From Herbaspirillum sp. SJZ106 (GTDB lineage Bacteria; Pseudomonadota; Gammaproteobacteria; Burkholderiales; Burkholderiaceae_D): a DNA stretch of 64,000 nucleotides. The position numbers and the translations under genes were made by a program. Positions 9,473 to 18,311 of this stretch are shown piece after piece; position 1 is the stretch's first letter; each line of letters starts with the position of its first letter. Location: positions 496,001 to 560,000 of the forward strand of contig NZ_VFNI01000001.1 in assembly GCF_006715495.1 (NCBI RefSeq), given 5' to 3'. The notes under the pieces were generated by a model that saw only the letters and a list, made by a program, of their open reading frames with translations, was not told where the DNA came from and ran no database searches.

Positions 9473-9504
9473 ATGGACGCCGGGTCAGATGGACGCCGGG
9501 TCAG
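9473..9504. repeat. Tandem 16-bp duplication at the sixA stop
   Basis: Two adjacent copies of ATGGACGCCGGGTCAG (9473-9488 and 9489-9504). The second copy contains the sixA stop codon (TCA on the + strand, 9501-9503), so the duplication adds a second stop-bearing segment just beyond the gene without changing the protein. Confidence 0.8.
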
Positions 9505-9980
9505 CGCGGGTGGTGTTTGCCCGAGCTGGCGATCAGTTCCGGCGCGATGACCGCCTTGAGGTAATTGGTGGTGATGTCGCCGCGTTCGCGCTGGGCGATC
9601 CACCAGACGTTGGCCTTGCGCAGCGACCATTCCTGCGGCTGGCCGCAGATCAGCTGCGAAGCCACCAGGCCCAGGGTCGGCTGGTGGCCGATGATGAGCA
9701 CCGGTTCGCGGCTGTCGGGCCAGTTGGCCGCGCGCAGCAGATCCTCGGCCGACTTGTCCGGCGCCAGTTCCGGGTGTACCCGGTACTTGCGCCCCAGCGC
9801 CTCGACCGTCTGCAGCGTGCGGGTGGCCGGGCTGACCAGGATGCGGCAGCTTTCCGGCAGGTTGCGATCCAGCCAGTCGGCGATCTTGCCGGCCTGCTTG
9901 TGCCCTTTGGGCGTGAGGGCGCGGCCTTCGTCGGGCTCGCCCAGTTCCGCTTCCGCATGCCGCCATAAAATCAAATCCAT
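9501..9980 (-). CDS. sixA: SixA-type phosphohistidine phosphatase
   Basis: A 159-residue histidine phosphatase. The N-terminal LILWRHAEAE holds the phospho-acceptor His8 in an RHA motif, LVSPATRTLQT contributes the second catalytic Arg, and LIIGHQPTLG the distal catalytic His. Length and motif order match SixA, which dephosphorylates phosphohistidine on HPt domains and on the nitrogen phosphotransferase system in E. coli. It begins 39 bases downstream of ppk on the same strand, so it is probably cotranscribed with polyphosphate kinase. That placement raises, but does not show, a link with polyphosphate metabolism or with the phosphohistidine chemistry of Ppk. A bidirectional terminator follows. 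Confidence 0.88.
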   Translation of the reverse strand: MDLILWRHAEAELGEPDEGRALTPKGHKQAGKIADWLDRNLPESCRILVSPATRTLQTVEALGRKYRVHPELAPDKSAEDLLRAANWPDSREPVLIIGHQPTLGLVASQLICGQPQEWSLRKANVWWIAQRERGDITTNYLKAVIAPELIASSGKHHPR

Positions 9981-10019
9981 TTCAGGCTCCGGTCTGTTTA
10001 GCGTATGGCCTGTGGGCCT

Positions 10020-12131
10020 TCATTCTTCCGGCAACGTGGCCGGAATGCCTAAGGTGTTCATCAGATGCTGCTGGGCGCTGAAAGTATGCTGCTTGTTGCG
10101 TGGCTTTTTCAAGGTATAGGCGCCATTGGCATCGAGATGCCAGGCATTGGCGTTGTCTTTCAGGTACGGGTTCAGGCCCTCGGTGATCACGCGTTTCTTG
10201 AGCGCCTTGTCCAGCACCGGGAAGGCGACTTCGATACGGCGGAACAGGTTGCGGTTCATCCAGTCGGCGCTGGCCAGGTAAACGTCGTGCGCCAGGTCGT
10301 TGCGGAAGTAATAGATGCGCGAGTGTTCCAGGTAGCGGCCGATTATGGAACGTACCTTGATGTGTTCCGACAGGCCCGGCACGCCTGGACGCAGCGCGCA
10401 GGCGCCGCGCACGATCAGGTCGATCTTCACGCCGTCGCTGGACGCCGCATACAGCGCGCGGATCACCGATTCGTCCAGGAGCGCGTTCATCTTGGCGATG
10501 ATGCGCGCAGGCCGGCCTTCGCGCGCGATCTGCGCCTCGTTGCGGATGGCGCGGATGATTTCCTTTTGCAGCGAGAACGGCGCCAGCCACAGGTGCGTGA
10601 GATGGCGCGGCTTGGTCAGGCTGGTCAGGTGGATGAAGACCTCGTTGACCTCGGAGGTGAGTTCCTGGTTGGAAGTCAGCAGGCCGAAGTCGGTATAGAA
10701 CTTGGTGGTGGTAGGGTGGTAGTTGCCGGTGCCCAGGTGGGCATAGAAGCGCAGCGCCTGCTCTTCGCGGCGGATCACCAGCGCCAGCTTGGCGTGCGTC
10801 TTCAGGCCGACCACCCCGTATACCACCTGGGCGCCGGCCTGTTCGAGCTTGACCGCCCAGTTGATGTTGGCCTCTTCGTCGAAGCGCGCCATCAGTTCCA
10901 CGATCACCGTCACTTCCTTGCCGTGCTGGGCGGCGTAGATCAGGGCCTCCATCAGGTCCGAGTTCATGCCGGTGCGGTAGATGGTCTGCTTGATTGCCAC
11001 CACGTCGGGGTCGTGCGCGGCGGTGCGGATGAAGTCGACCACCGGCTGGAAGGACTGGAAGGGGTGATGCAGCAGCACGTCCTTCTTGTCGAGCACCCGG
11101 AAGATGTTATCGCTGATCAGCTGGTGCGGCAGGGTGGGCGAGAAGGGCGGGAAGCGCAGCTCTTGCTGGTTGACCAGGTTGGCGATCTCGCCCAGGCGCA
11201 CCATGTTGACCGGCCCTTCGACCGCGTACAGGCGATTGCGCTCGATGTTGAACTGGTTCAGCAGGAACTGGGCCAGGTGCTCGGGGCAGTTGCTGGCCAC
11301 TTCCAGCCGCACGGCCACGCCGAATTGCCGACTTTGCAGTTCGGTCTCCAGCGCCTGGCGCAGGTTCTTCACTTCTTCTTCGTCCACCCACAGGTCGCTG
11401 TTGCGGGTGACGCGGAATTGCGAATACGCGGTGATCTCGCGCCCCGGGAACAGTTCGGCGATATGCGCGTGGATGACCGAAGAGAGCAGGCAGAACGAGG
11501 CCGCGCCCTTGGCCGAGAGGTGGTCGGGCAAGCGGATCACGCGCGGCAGCACGCGCGGCGCCTTGACGATGACGACGCCGGTGCCGCGCCCGAAGGCGTC
11601 CTTGCCGGACAGTTCGATGATGAAGTTCAGGCTTTTGTTGACCACCTGCGGGAAAGGGTGGGCCGGATCCAGGCCGATGGGCGTGAGCAGCGGGCGCACG
11701 TTCTGGTCGAAGTAGCCCTTGACCCAGGCGCGCTGGGCTTCGTTGCGGTCTTCGTGGCGCAGCAGGTGGATGCCGTTGGCGGCCAGCTGGGGCAGGATCT
11801 CGTCGTTGAGCAACTGGTACTGGCGCGCCACAATGCGGTGGCATTCGACGCTGGTGTGTTCCAGCGCGGCGCGCAGTTCGGGCGGATCGATGTTTTCGCC
11901 CTCGATGCGGTTGGCCAGCAGGCTGGCGATGCGCACTTCGAAGAATTCGTCGAGGTTGCTGCTGCAGATGCACAGGTAGCGCAGCCGTTCCAGCAGCGGC
12001 ACGCTGGGATCTTCTGCCTGGGCCAGCACGCGGCGGTTGAACGCCAACTGCGACAGTTCGCGATTGAGGTAAATCGTATGGGGAGGAAGTTCAGGTAGGT
12101 CTCTGGTTTCCGGTTTTGCTTTTCTGGTCAT
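10020..12131 (-). CDS. ppk: Polyphosphate kinase 1
   Basis: A 703-residue PPK1, the usual length. The N-terminal domain begins YLNRELSQLAFNRRVL.QA, and the catalytic half contains LKTHAKLALVIRR, which holds the autophosphorylated His, and GTGNYH..TTKFYTDFGLLT. It polymerises the ATP gamma-phosphate into polyphosphate at the membrane or cytoplasm. It is transcribed divergently from pstS, and a Pho box in its own orientation lies at 12180-12198, so PhoB control in step with phosphate uptake is likely. The next gene, sixA, lies 39 bases downstream. Nothing is missing or unusual in the enzyme. Confidence 0.97.
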   Translation of the reverse strand: MTRKAKPETRDLPELPPHTIYLNRELSQLAFNRRVLAQAEDPSVPLLERLRYLCICSSNLDEFFEVRIASLLANRIEGENIDPPELRAALEHTSVECHRIVARQYQLLNDEILPQLAANGIHLLRHEDRNEAQRAWVKGYFDQNVRPLLTPIGLDPAHPFPQVVNKSLNFIIELSGKDAFGRGTGVVIVKAPRVLPRVIRLPDHLSAKGAASFCLLSSVIHAHIAELFPGREITAYSQFRVTRNSDLWVDEEEVKNLRQALETELQSRQFGVAVRLEVASNCPEHLAQFLLNQFNIERNRLYAVEGPVNMVRLGEIANLVNQQELRFPPFSPTLPHQLISDNIFRVLDKKDVLLHHPFQSFQPVVDFIRTAAHDPDVVAIKQTIYRTGMNSDLMEALIYAAQHGKEVTVIVELMARFDEEANINWAVKLEQAGAQVVYGVVGLKTHAKLALVIRREEQALRFYAHLGTGNYHPTTTKFYTDFGLLTSNQELTSEVNEVFIHLTSLTKPRHLTHLWLAPFSLQKEIIRAIRNEAQIAREGRPARIIAKMNALLDESVIRALYAASSDGVKIDLIVRGACALRPGVPGLSEHIKVRSIIGRYLEHSRIYYFRNDLAHDVYLASADWMNRNLFRRIEVAFPVLDKALKKRVITEGLNPYLKDNANAWHLDANGAYTLKKPRNKQHTFSAQQHLMNTLGIPATLPEE

Positions 12132-12179
12132 TCAATGTTCCCTGTCCATCCTTGTTTTCCGGGCAGTGTATTTAGGATG

Positions 12180-12198
12180 TGTGACGAGTTTATGACAA
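12180..12198 (-). promoter_or_regulatory. Pho box of ppk
   Basis: Read on the minus strand: TTGTCATAAACTCGTCACA, two 7-base half sites in the CTGTCAT-N4-CTGTCAY pattern of PhoB sites. It lies 49 bases before the ppk ATG. The last 17 bases are identical to the pstS Pho box. The rest of the 12132-12569 spacer has no supportable gene. Confidence 0.8.
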
Positions 12199-12454
12199 CT
12201 CTCGAAGGCCTTTGTCACAGAATTGCGCTGAGGTGGGGATGATATTTATTGCTTCACAGATATTTTTTCGAAGGAATGTCTTTTTGATATCGCCGGCCGT
12301 GTTTTTTCAGCAAGCCGGCACCCCACGCCGGTACGGCGTTTTTCATGACGCCAGGGCAATCGGCGCATCTTTTCCGGTGGCTTTCCGGTTGCCCGGATGG
12401 TTGTCGGATTTCGAGATTTTTACAAATTCCCGCTCTGGGCTGCATGACAAGACT

Positions 12455-12473
12455 CCGTCATAAACTCGTCACA
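12455..12473 (+). promoter_or_regulatory. Pho box of pstS
   Basis: CCGTCATAAACTCGTCACA, a PhoB site in the + orientation about 97 bases before the pstS ATG. A TTAAAG at 12482-12487 is placed about right for a -10 in a PhoB-activated promoter that lacks a -35 box. A further partial half site (TGACA) lies just upstream. Confidence 0.85.
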
Positions 12474-12569
12474 TTTGCTGGTTAAAGTTCGCCCTGTCCC
12501 AGAAGGGCATCCTTCCAATCGCGATGTCTCAGTGACACTCAATCTCTCAAAAACATAGGAGTATCAGAA

Positions 12570-13619
12570 ATGGGGTTTAACCAACTGATTAAGTCTGTTG
12601 CAGTCGCCGTCGCCGGCACCATCGTATTCAGCGGCGCAGTGCATGCAGCAGAAATCACCGGCGCTGGCGCCTCCTTCCCGTATCCGATCTACGCCAAGTG
12701 GGCGGAGCTGTACAAGGCGGCTACCGGCAACAGCCTGAACTACCAGTCGATCGGCTCGGGCGGCGGCATCAAGCAGATCAAGGCCAAGACCGTCGACTTC
12801 GGCGCATCGGACGCTCCCCTGAAGCAGGAAGAACTGACCGAAGCCGGCCTGACCCAATTCCCGGCAGTCGTCGGCGGCGTGGTGCCGGTTGTCAACCTGG
12901 ACGGCATCACCCCGGGCCAGATGAAGCTGTCGGGCCACGTGCTGGGCGACATCTACGCCGGCAAGATCACCAAGTGGAACGCCGCTGAAATCGTCTCCCT
13001 GAACCCGGGCCTGAAGCTGCCGGCCGATGACATCACCGTGGTCTACCGTTCGGATGCATCGGGTACCTCGTACGTGTTCACCAGCTACCTGTCGAAGGCC
13101 AACGAAGACTTCAAGAGCAAGATCGGCGCAGGCACGGCCGTGAAGTGGCCCACCGGCGTGGGCGGCAAGGGTAACGAAGGCGTCGCCGCCAACGTGCAGA
13201 AGGTCAAGGGCGCAATCGGCTATGTCGAATACGCTTACGTGAAGAAGAACAAGCTGAACTTCACCCAGCTGAAGAACAAGGACGGCGTGTTCGTGTCGCC
13301 TGACGACGAATCCTTCAAGGCCGCTACCGCCGCCGGCGACTGGGCCAAGACCCCGGGCTTCGCCGTCGACTTCACCGATGCAGCCGGCAAGGCTTCGTGG
13401 CCGATCTCCAGCGCTACTTTCATCCTGCTGCACAAGGAGCAGGCTGGCGATGGCGCCAAGGGCAAGGAAGTCCTGAAGTTCTTCGACTGGGCTTTCAAGA
13501 ACGGCGCCAAGTCGGCATCCGAGCTGGACTATGTCCCGCTACCGGCTTCGGTCACCAAGCTGGTGGAAGATTCCTGGAAAGCCAACATCAAGGACAGCAG
13601 CGGCAAGGCGATCTGGTAA
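12570..13619 (+). CDS. pstS: Periplasmic phosphate-binding protein PstS
   Basis: A 349-residue phosphate-binding protein with a Sec signal peptide (about 1-26, ending VHA before AEITGAGASF). Ligand-loop motifs are GAGASFPYPIY, GSGGGIKQI, GASDAPL and YRSDASGTSYVF. It captures inorganic phosphate in the periplasm and delivers it to PstCA. An AGGAG sequence precedes the ATG, and a Pho box at 12455 indicates induction by phosphate starvation. The gene heads pstSCAB-phoU-phoB-phoR; a GCAA-capped hairpin after it may adjust its expression relative to the rest. The gene body shows strong codon bias (GGC, CTG, AAG), consistent with high expression. Confidence 0.97.
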   Translation: MGFNQLIKSVAVAVAGTIVFSGAVHAAEITGAGASFPYPIYAKWAELYKAATGNSLNYQSIGSGGGIKQIKAKTVDFGASDAPLKQEELTEAGLTQFPAVVGGVVPVVNLDGITPGQMKLSGHVLGDIYAGKITKWNAAEIVSLNPGLKLPADDITVVYRSDASGTSYVFTSYLSKANEDFKSKIGAGTAVKWPTGVGGKGNEGVAANVQKVKGAIGYVEYAYVKKNKLNFTQLKNKDGVFVSPDDESFKAATAAGDWAKTPGFAVDFTDAAGKASWPISSATFILLHKEQAGDGAKGKEVLKFFDWAFKNGAKSASELDYVPLPASVTKLVEDSWKANIKDSSGKAIW

Positions 13620-13644
13620 TCGCTTTATCGCCGAACCCTTGACG

Positions 13645-13662
13645 GGATGCCGCAAGGCATCC
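13645..13662 (+). other. Intercistronic GCAA tetraloop hairpin after pstS
   Basis: Perfect 7-bp stem GGATGCC-GCAA-GGCATCC, 25 bases after the pstS stop, without a T run. A stable hairpin here would protect the pstS message 3' end and give PstS excess over the membrane subunits. This role is inferred. Confidence 0.6.
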
Positions 13663-13792
13663 TCGCCAGGACGGCTGGCAAGCTGAAAAGAAAGCTTCCT
13701 TCAACGAAGCACATGGGCCATCGAAGCGAGAACGAGCAACTCTGGGCAGCAGAGCATTCGCGGCGATGGCCTGTTTTCATGGTGAATTCAAA

Positions 13793-14830
13793 ATGAGCGC
13801 AAATTACCCCGCTACGGCTATGTCGAATTCCGAAGTAAAAAAATCCGCGGCAGATGCTCAAAGCGCGCAGGCTGCGCACGGGCAGCTGTTGGCCGTCATG
13901 CGCAGGCAGCGCCTGCAAGATTTCCTGTTCCACAAGGTGACGCTCATCTTCGCACTGACCGTGCTGCTGATGCTGGGCGGCATCATCGTTTCCCTTTTCA
14001 TCGGCGCCTGGCCGGCTTTCCATGCGTTCGGCCCGGGCTTCATCACGCGCGTCGAGTGGGATCCGACCAATGACGAATACGGCGCCATGATCGCCATCGT
14101 CGGCACCTTGTCGACGTCGATCATCGCCTTGCTGATCGCTTTCCCGGTGAGCTTCGGCATCGCCCTGTTCCTGACCGAGATCTGCCCCGCCAGACTGCGC
14201 CGCCCGCTGGGCACCGCGGTGGAACTGCTGGCCGGCGTGCCCAGCATCATCTACGGCATGTGGGGGCTGTTTGTCTTCGCGCCGCTGTTCTCGGAATACG
14301 GCCAGCCTTTCCTGAAGGCGACGCTGGGCCAGATCCCCGGCCTGGGCATGCTGTTCTCCGGCCCGACCATGGGCATCGGCATCCTGACCGCCGGCCTGAT
14401 CCTGTCGGTGATGATCATCCCGTTCATTTCTTCGGTCATGCGCGACGTGTTCGAAGTGGTGCCGGCGGTGCTCAAGGAGTCGGCCTATGGCCTGGGATGC
14501 ACCCGCTGGGAAGTGGTGCGCAAGGTGGTGCTGCCGTACACCAAGACCGGTGTGGTCGGCGGCGTCATGCTGGGACTGGGCCGCGCGTTGGGCGAGACCA
14601 TGGCCGTCACCTTCGTGATCGGCAACTCGCACCGCCTGTCCTGGTCGCTGTTCTCCGCCGGCAACAGTATCGCCTCCACCCTGGCCAATGAAATCGCCGA
14701 GGCGTCGAGCAAGCTGCACGTCTCCTCGCTGTTCGCGCTGGGGCTGATCCTGTTCGTCATCACATTCATCGTCCTGTCCGCGGCCAAGATCATGCTGATG
14801 GGCATGGCCCGCAAGGAAGGTACCAAATGA
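13793..14830 (+). CDS. pstC: Phosphate ABC transporter permease PstC
   Basis: A 345-residue membrane permease with about six transmembrane segments and the inner-membrane coupling motif [29 protein letters not shown] hydrophilic N-terminal extension of about 45 residues precedes the first membrane helix. Start choice is uncertain: ATG 13766, 13793 and 13820 are all in frame; 13793 is used, although no start has a strong Shine-Dalgarno. The stop overlaps the pstA ATG (ATGA), indicating coupling. With PstA it forms the phosphate channel of the PstSCAB importer. Confidence 0.93.
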   Translation: MSANYPATAMSNSEVKKSAADAQSAQAAHGQLLAVMRRQRLQDFLFHKVTLIFALTVLLMLGGIIVSLFIGAWPAFHAFGPGFITRVEWDPTNDEYGAMIAIVGTLSTSIIALLIAFPVSFGIALFLTEICPARLRRPLGTAVELLAGVPSIIYGMWGLFVFAPLFSEYGQPFLKATLGQIPGLGMLFSGPTMGIGILTAGLILSVMIIPFISSVMRDVFEVVPAVLKESAYGLGCTRWEVVRKVVLPYTKTGVVGGVMLGLGRALGETMAVTFVIGNSHRLSWSLFSAGNSIASTLANEIAEASSKLHVSSLFALGLILFVITFIVLSAAKIMLMGMARKEGTK

Positions 14831-15726
14831 GCCAGACCAATCAAGTTTCCGCAACCGGTGGCATGGAAAAGCCGGAGGCGATGAACCCGGTGTACCGCCG
14901 CCGCCTGTTCCAGCACCGCATCGGCATGCTGTTCTCCTTCCTGGCGATGGGCCTGGGCCTGTTCGTGCTGGCCTGGATCCTGCTGACGCTGGTGGTCAAG
15001 GGCGTGGCCGCGCTCAATTTCGGCCTGCTGACCGAAAATACCCCGGGCCCCGGCGGCGAGGGCGGCGGTTTGCTCAACCCCATCGTCGGCAGCCTGCTGA
15101 TGGTTGGCCTCAGCACCCTTATCAGCACCCCGATCGGCATCCTGGCCGGCGTCTACCTGGCCGAGTACGGCGAAGAGAGCAAGCTGGCCCAGGTAACCCG
15201 CTTCGTGACCGACATCATGCTGTCGGCGCCGTCCATCGTCATCGGCCTGTTCATCTACGCGATCTACGTCGCCAATGTCGGCCACTTCTCGGGCTGGGCC
15301 GGCACCTTCGCCATTTCGCTGATCGCCATTCCGGTGATCGTGCGCACCACCGACAACATGCTCAAGCTGGTTCCCAGCGGCCTGCGCGAGGCAGCTTTCG
15401 CGCTCGGCGCTCCGCGCTGGAAGGTGGCCGTGATCGTGCGCCTGCGCGCCGTCAAGGCCGGCGTGGTGACCGGTGTGCTGCTGGCGGTGGCCCGCATTTC
15501 GGGCGAGACCGCGCCGCTCCTGTTCACCGCGCTCAACAACCAGTTCTTCAGCACCAACATGAACCGTCCGATCGCCAACTTGCCGGTGGTGATCAACCAG
15601 TTCGCGATGAGCCCGTACGACAACTGGGTCTCGCTGGCCTGGGGCGGGGCGCTGCTGATCACCTTCAGCGTGCTGCTGCTCAACGTGTTGTCCCGTACCC
15701 TGTTCAAGCAACAAATCCCCGGCTAA
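14827..15726 (+). CDS. pstA: Phosphate ABC transporter permease PstA
   Basis: A 299-residue permease with six predicted membrane spans and the coupling-helix motif [24 protein letters not shown]. An N-terminal cytoplasmic stretch [17 protein letters not shown] is typical of proteobacterial PstA. The ATG overlaps the pstC stop by four bases. It pairs with PstC in the cytoplasmic membrane and is energised by PstB. Confidence 0.95.
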   Translation: MSQTNQVSATGGMEKPEAMNPVYRRRLFQHRIGMLFSFLAMGLGLFVLAWILLTLVVKGVAALNFGLLTENTPGPGGEGGGLLNPIVGSLLMVGLSTLISTPIGILAGVYLAEYGEESKLAQVTRFVTDIMLSAPSIVIGLFIYAIYVANVGHFSGWAGTFAISLIAIPVIVRTTDNMLKLVPSGLREAAFALGAPRWKVAVIVRLRAVKAGVVTGVLLAVARISGETAPLLFTALNNQFFSTNMNRPIANLPVVINQFAMSPYDNWVSLAWGGALLITFSVLLLNVLSRTLFKQQIPG

Positions 15727-15743
15727 TTTTTCAAGTGACCGAC

Positions 15744-16559
15744 ATGACTACTGCTCAAATGGCAAACTCTGCTCCGACCGCATCCGCCAACGCCGCTGCG
15801 GCCAAGAAGTCCACGATCGAGATCTCGCAGCTGAACTTTTACTACGGCGGATTCCAGGGCCTGAAGAACATCAACCTCGACATCTACGAAGGCAAGGTCA
15901 CCGCCTTCATCGGCCCCTCGGGCTGTGGCAAGTCGACCCTGCTGCGCACCTTCAACCGCATGTACGACCTGTACCCCGGCCAGCGCGCCGAGGGCAAGAT
16001 CGTGTACGCCGGCCGCAACATCCTCGACGCCGGGCAGGACCTGAACATGCTGCGCGCCAAGGTCGGCATGGTGTTCCAGAAGCCGACCCCGTTCCCGATG
16101 TCGGTCTACGACAACATCGCCTTCGGCATCCGCCTGTACGAGAACCTGCCCAAGGGCGAGATGGACGAGCGCGTCGAATGGGCGCTGAACAAGGCCGCGC
16201 TGTGGGGCGAAGTGAAAGACAAGCTGCACAAGAGCGGACTGTCGCTCTCCGGCGGCCAGCAACAGCGTCTGTGCATCGCGCGCGGCGTGGCGGTCAAGCC
16301 GGAAGTGCTGCTGCTGGACGAGCCGACCTCGGCGCTGGACCCGATCTCCACGGCCAAGGTCGAGGAATTGATCGGCGAGCTCAAGAACGACTACACCATC
16401 GCCATCGTCACCCACAACATGCAGCAGGCCGCGCGTTGCTCGGACTACACCGCCTACATGTACCTGGGCGAGCTGGTGGAGTTTGGCGAGACGGACCAGA
16501 TCTTCATGAATCCGGCGCGCAAGGAAACCCAAGACTACATTACTGGTCGTTTTGGCTAA
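15744..16559 (+). CDS. pstB: Phosphate import ATPase PstB
   Basis: A 271-residue ABC ATPase with Walker [11 protein letters not shown]-loop [17 protein letters not shown] typical of PstB, signature [14 protein letters not shown], Walker [14 protein letters not shown] and switch His in VTHNMQQA. The ATG at 15744 is chosen because AAGTGA lies just upstream; a GTG at 15735 in the same frame is the alternative. The first 25 residues are a low-complexity Ala/Ser/Thr extension. It drives PstCA and, with PhoU, signals phosphate sufficiency to PhoR. A dispersed repeat begins about 15 bases after its stop. Confidence 0.97.
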   Translation: MTTAQMANSAPTASANAAAAKKSTIEISQLNFYYGGFQGLKNINLDIYEGKVTAFIGPSGCGKSTLLRTFNRMYDLYPGQRAEGKIVYAGRNILDAGQDLNMLRAKVGMVFQKPTPFPMSVYDNIAFGIRLYENLPKGEMDERVEWALNKAALWGEVKDKLHKSGLSLSGGQQQRLCIARGVAVKPEVLLLDEPTSALDPISTAKVEELIGELKNDYTIAIVTHNMQQAARCSDYTAYMYLGELVEFGETDQIFMNPARKETQDYITGRFG

Positions 16560-16573
16560 GTTGGAATCATCGT

Positions 16574-16690
16574 CTCGGCTACTGCGCGCTCCGACTTCGC
16601 GCCTGTGATGCTCACCGTACATCCGTACGGCTGCGCTTCTCGACGCGAATTCGAAGCGCTCGCTACGCCGATCCGACGATTCAACAGCGC
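16574..16690 (+). repeat. Dispersed intergenic repeat, copy 1 (after pstB)
   Basis: The stretch GGCTACTGCGCGC, followed by GATGCTCACCGTACA and GTACGGCTG, recurs with the same order and spacing on the minus strand at 36610-36740. Internal inverted pieces (TCACCGTACA...TGTACGG type) could fold. It lies between the pstB stop and phoU, that is, within an operon. Confidence 0.75.
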
Positions 16691-16730
16691 AGTAAGAACA
16701 TCATATTTTTATATTAATTAGGAACGTCAC

Positions 16731-17441
16731 ATGACAGGCGATCACTCCTCCAAGCAATACGACAGCGATCTGGAAGCCATCCGTTCGAAGGTGCTCGCCA
16801 TGGGCGGGCTGGTCGAGCATCAGTTCCAGGATGCGATCTCGGCTTTCCGCACCGGCAACCTTGAAGTGGCCAAGCGCGTGATGAAGGACGACGAGGCGGT
16901 GAATCGCCTGGAAGTCGAACTCGACGACGCCTGCAGCCACCTGATCGTGCGCCGCCAGCCGACCGCCAACGACTTGCGTACCGTGATGGCGACCATCAAG
17001 ATCATCACCGACCTCGAGCGCGTCGGCGACGAGGCGACCAAGATCGCGCGCACCGCGATCCACCTGCACCAGCGCAGCATCGGCCTGATCAATCACTACG
17101 AGACGGTCAGCATGATCGCCGAACAGGCCGGCGACATCCTGCGCAGCGCGCTCGATGCCTTCGCCCGCCTGGACGACCAGCAGGCGCTGGAGCTGATCAA
17201 GCAGGACGCCAGCATCGACCACGGCTTCCGCTCGATCACCCGCAGCCTGATCACCTTCATGATGGAAGATCCGCGCACCATTTCCGGTTCCATCGACACC
17301 TTGTGGGTGGCCAAGGCCATCGAGCGCATCGGCGACCACGCCAAGAACATCGCCGAGTATGTGGTGTATGTGGTGGGCGGCGTCGACATCCGCCATACCG
17401 ACGTCGGTTCGGCCAAGGTGGTTGACGAAGCGGCTGACTGA
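16731..17441 (+). CDS. phoU: Phosphate signalling protein PhoU
   Basis: A 236-residue PhoU with two three-helix repeats. The metal-binding ExxxD segments appear as ITDLERVGDEATKIA in the first repeat and IERIGDHAKNIAEYVVY in the second. It couples PstB activity to PhoR, holding the Pho regulon off when phosphate is ample. GGAACGTC before the ATG provides a Shine-Dalgarno. It follows pstB after a 171-base gap filled by the dispersed repeat and precedes phoB. Confidence 0.97.
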   Translation: MTGDHSSKQYDSDLEAIRSKVLAMGGLVEHQFQDAISAFRTGNLEVAKRVMKDDEAVNRLEVELDDACSHLIVRRQPTANDLRTVMATIKIITDLERVGDEATKIARTAIHLHQRSIGLINHYETVSMIAEQAGDILRSALDAFARLDDQQALELIKQDASIDHGFRSITRSLITFMMEDPRTISGSIDTLWVAKAIERIGDHAKNIAEYVVYVVGGVDIRHTDVGSAKVVDEAAD

Positions 17442-17558
17442 ACAGGCGGTACCAGGATCCGCGCGGAGAAAAACGGCAGCAGTACCGCTGAATTGCCGGC
17501 CCGCGCGGAAATCCGCAGTGCGGTGGGAGACCCGCAAACTTGAGAAGACGTTGACCCA

Positions 17559-18236
17559 ATGACCACTATCCTGATCGTCGAAGACGAACCGTCGATTGCC
17601 GAGCTGATTGCCTTCACGCTCAAGGAAGCCGGCTGGTCCAGTTTTGTCGTGTCGAATGCCGCCGCGGCCTGGGACTTCGTCCAGCACCGCGCGCCGCAAC
17701 TGGTGTTGCTGGACTGGATGCTGCCCGACCGCAGCGGCTTGCACCTGCTTTCGCGCATTCGCGCCGACCGCCAGTTGCAGCAATTGTCGGTCATCATGCT
17801 CACCGCCAAGAGCATGGAAGAAGACAAGATCGCCGGCCTCGACAATGGCGCCGACGATTACATCACCAAGCCGTTTTCCCCGCGCGAGCTCACCGCCCGC
17901 ATCAAGGCGCTGCTGCGCCGCAAGAGCCCCGAACATGCGCAGGAAATCATGTCGGCCGGCCCGATCACGCTCGATCCGGCCAGTTGCTCGGTGACCTTGT
18001 CGGGCGGCAAGATCGATATCGGCCATGCCGAGTACAAGCTGCTGAAGTTCTTCCTGGCCCACCCGGACCGGGTATTTTCGCGCAGTCAGTTATTGGATAG
18101 AGTGTGGGGCGACCATGTGGTGATTGAAGAGCGCACGGTGGATGTGCACGTGCTGCGCCTGCGCAAGGCGTTGCGCGATGCGGAATTCCTGATCAAGACC
18201 GTGCGCAGCGTCGGTTACATGCTGTCGACAAAATAG
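17559..18236 (+). CDS. phoB: Phosphate regulon response regulator PhoB
   Basis: A 225-residue OmpR-family regulator. The receiver domain has acidic pocket VEDE, phospho-acceptor D52 in LLDWMLP, and K in DYITKPF. The C-terminal winged helix includes RSQLLDRVWG and ERTVDVHVLRLRKAL. When phosphorylated by PhoR it should bind the Pho boxes at 12180 and 12455. It lies 117 bases after phoU and 75 bases before phoR. No Pho box was found directly before it, so expression probably depends on readthrough from pstS or on a weak internal promoter. Confidence 0.97.
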   Translation: MTTILIVEDEPSIAELIAFTLKEAGWSSFVVSNAAAAWDFVQHRAPQLVLLDWMLPDRSGLHLLSRIRADRQLQQLSVIMLTAKSMEEDKIAGLDNGADDYITKPFSPRELTARIKALLRRKSPEHAQEIMSAGPITLDPASCSVTLSGGKIDIGHAEYKLLKFFLAHPDRVFSRSQLLDRVWGDHVVIEERTVDVHVLRLRKALRDAEFLIKTVRSVGYMLSTK

Positions 18237-18311
18237 AGCGAGAATAGGACCCGGTGACATAATCGGGCCCATAATAAGCGCACAGCGCTCCACGTCTTTC
18301 TTTCGATTTCA

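Noticed and set aside
10065..12098. Open frame of 677 codons antisense to ppk
   Set aside because: Ppk on the minus strand has all family motifs; the antisense translation resembles nothing.
12212..12463. 83-codon frame in the ppk-pstS spacer
   Set aside because: No ribosome site, no coding-like codon use, and it overlaps the regulatory region with the Pho boxes.
16560..16730. Possible tRNA or small RNA in the pstB-phoU spacer
   Set aside because: No cloverleaf or T-arm GGTTCRA pattern; the segment matches the repeat at 36610-36740 instead.
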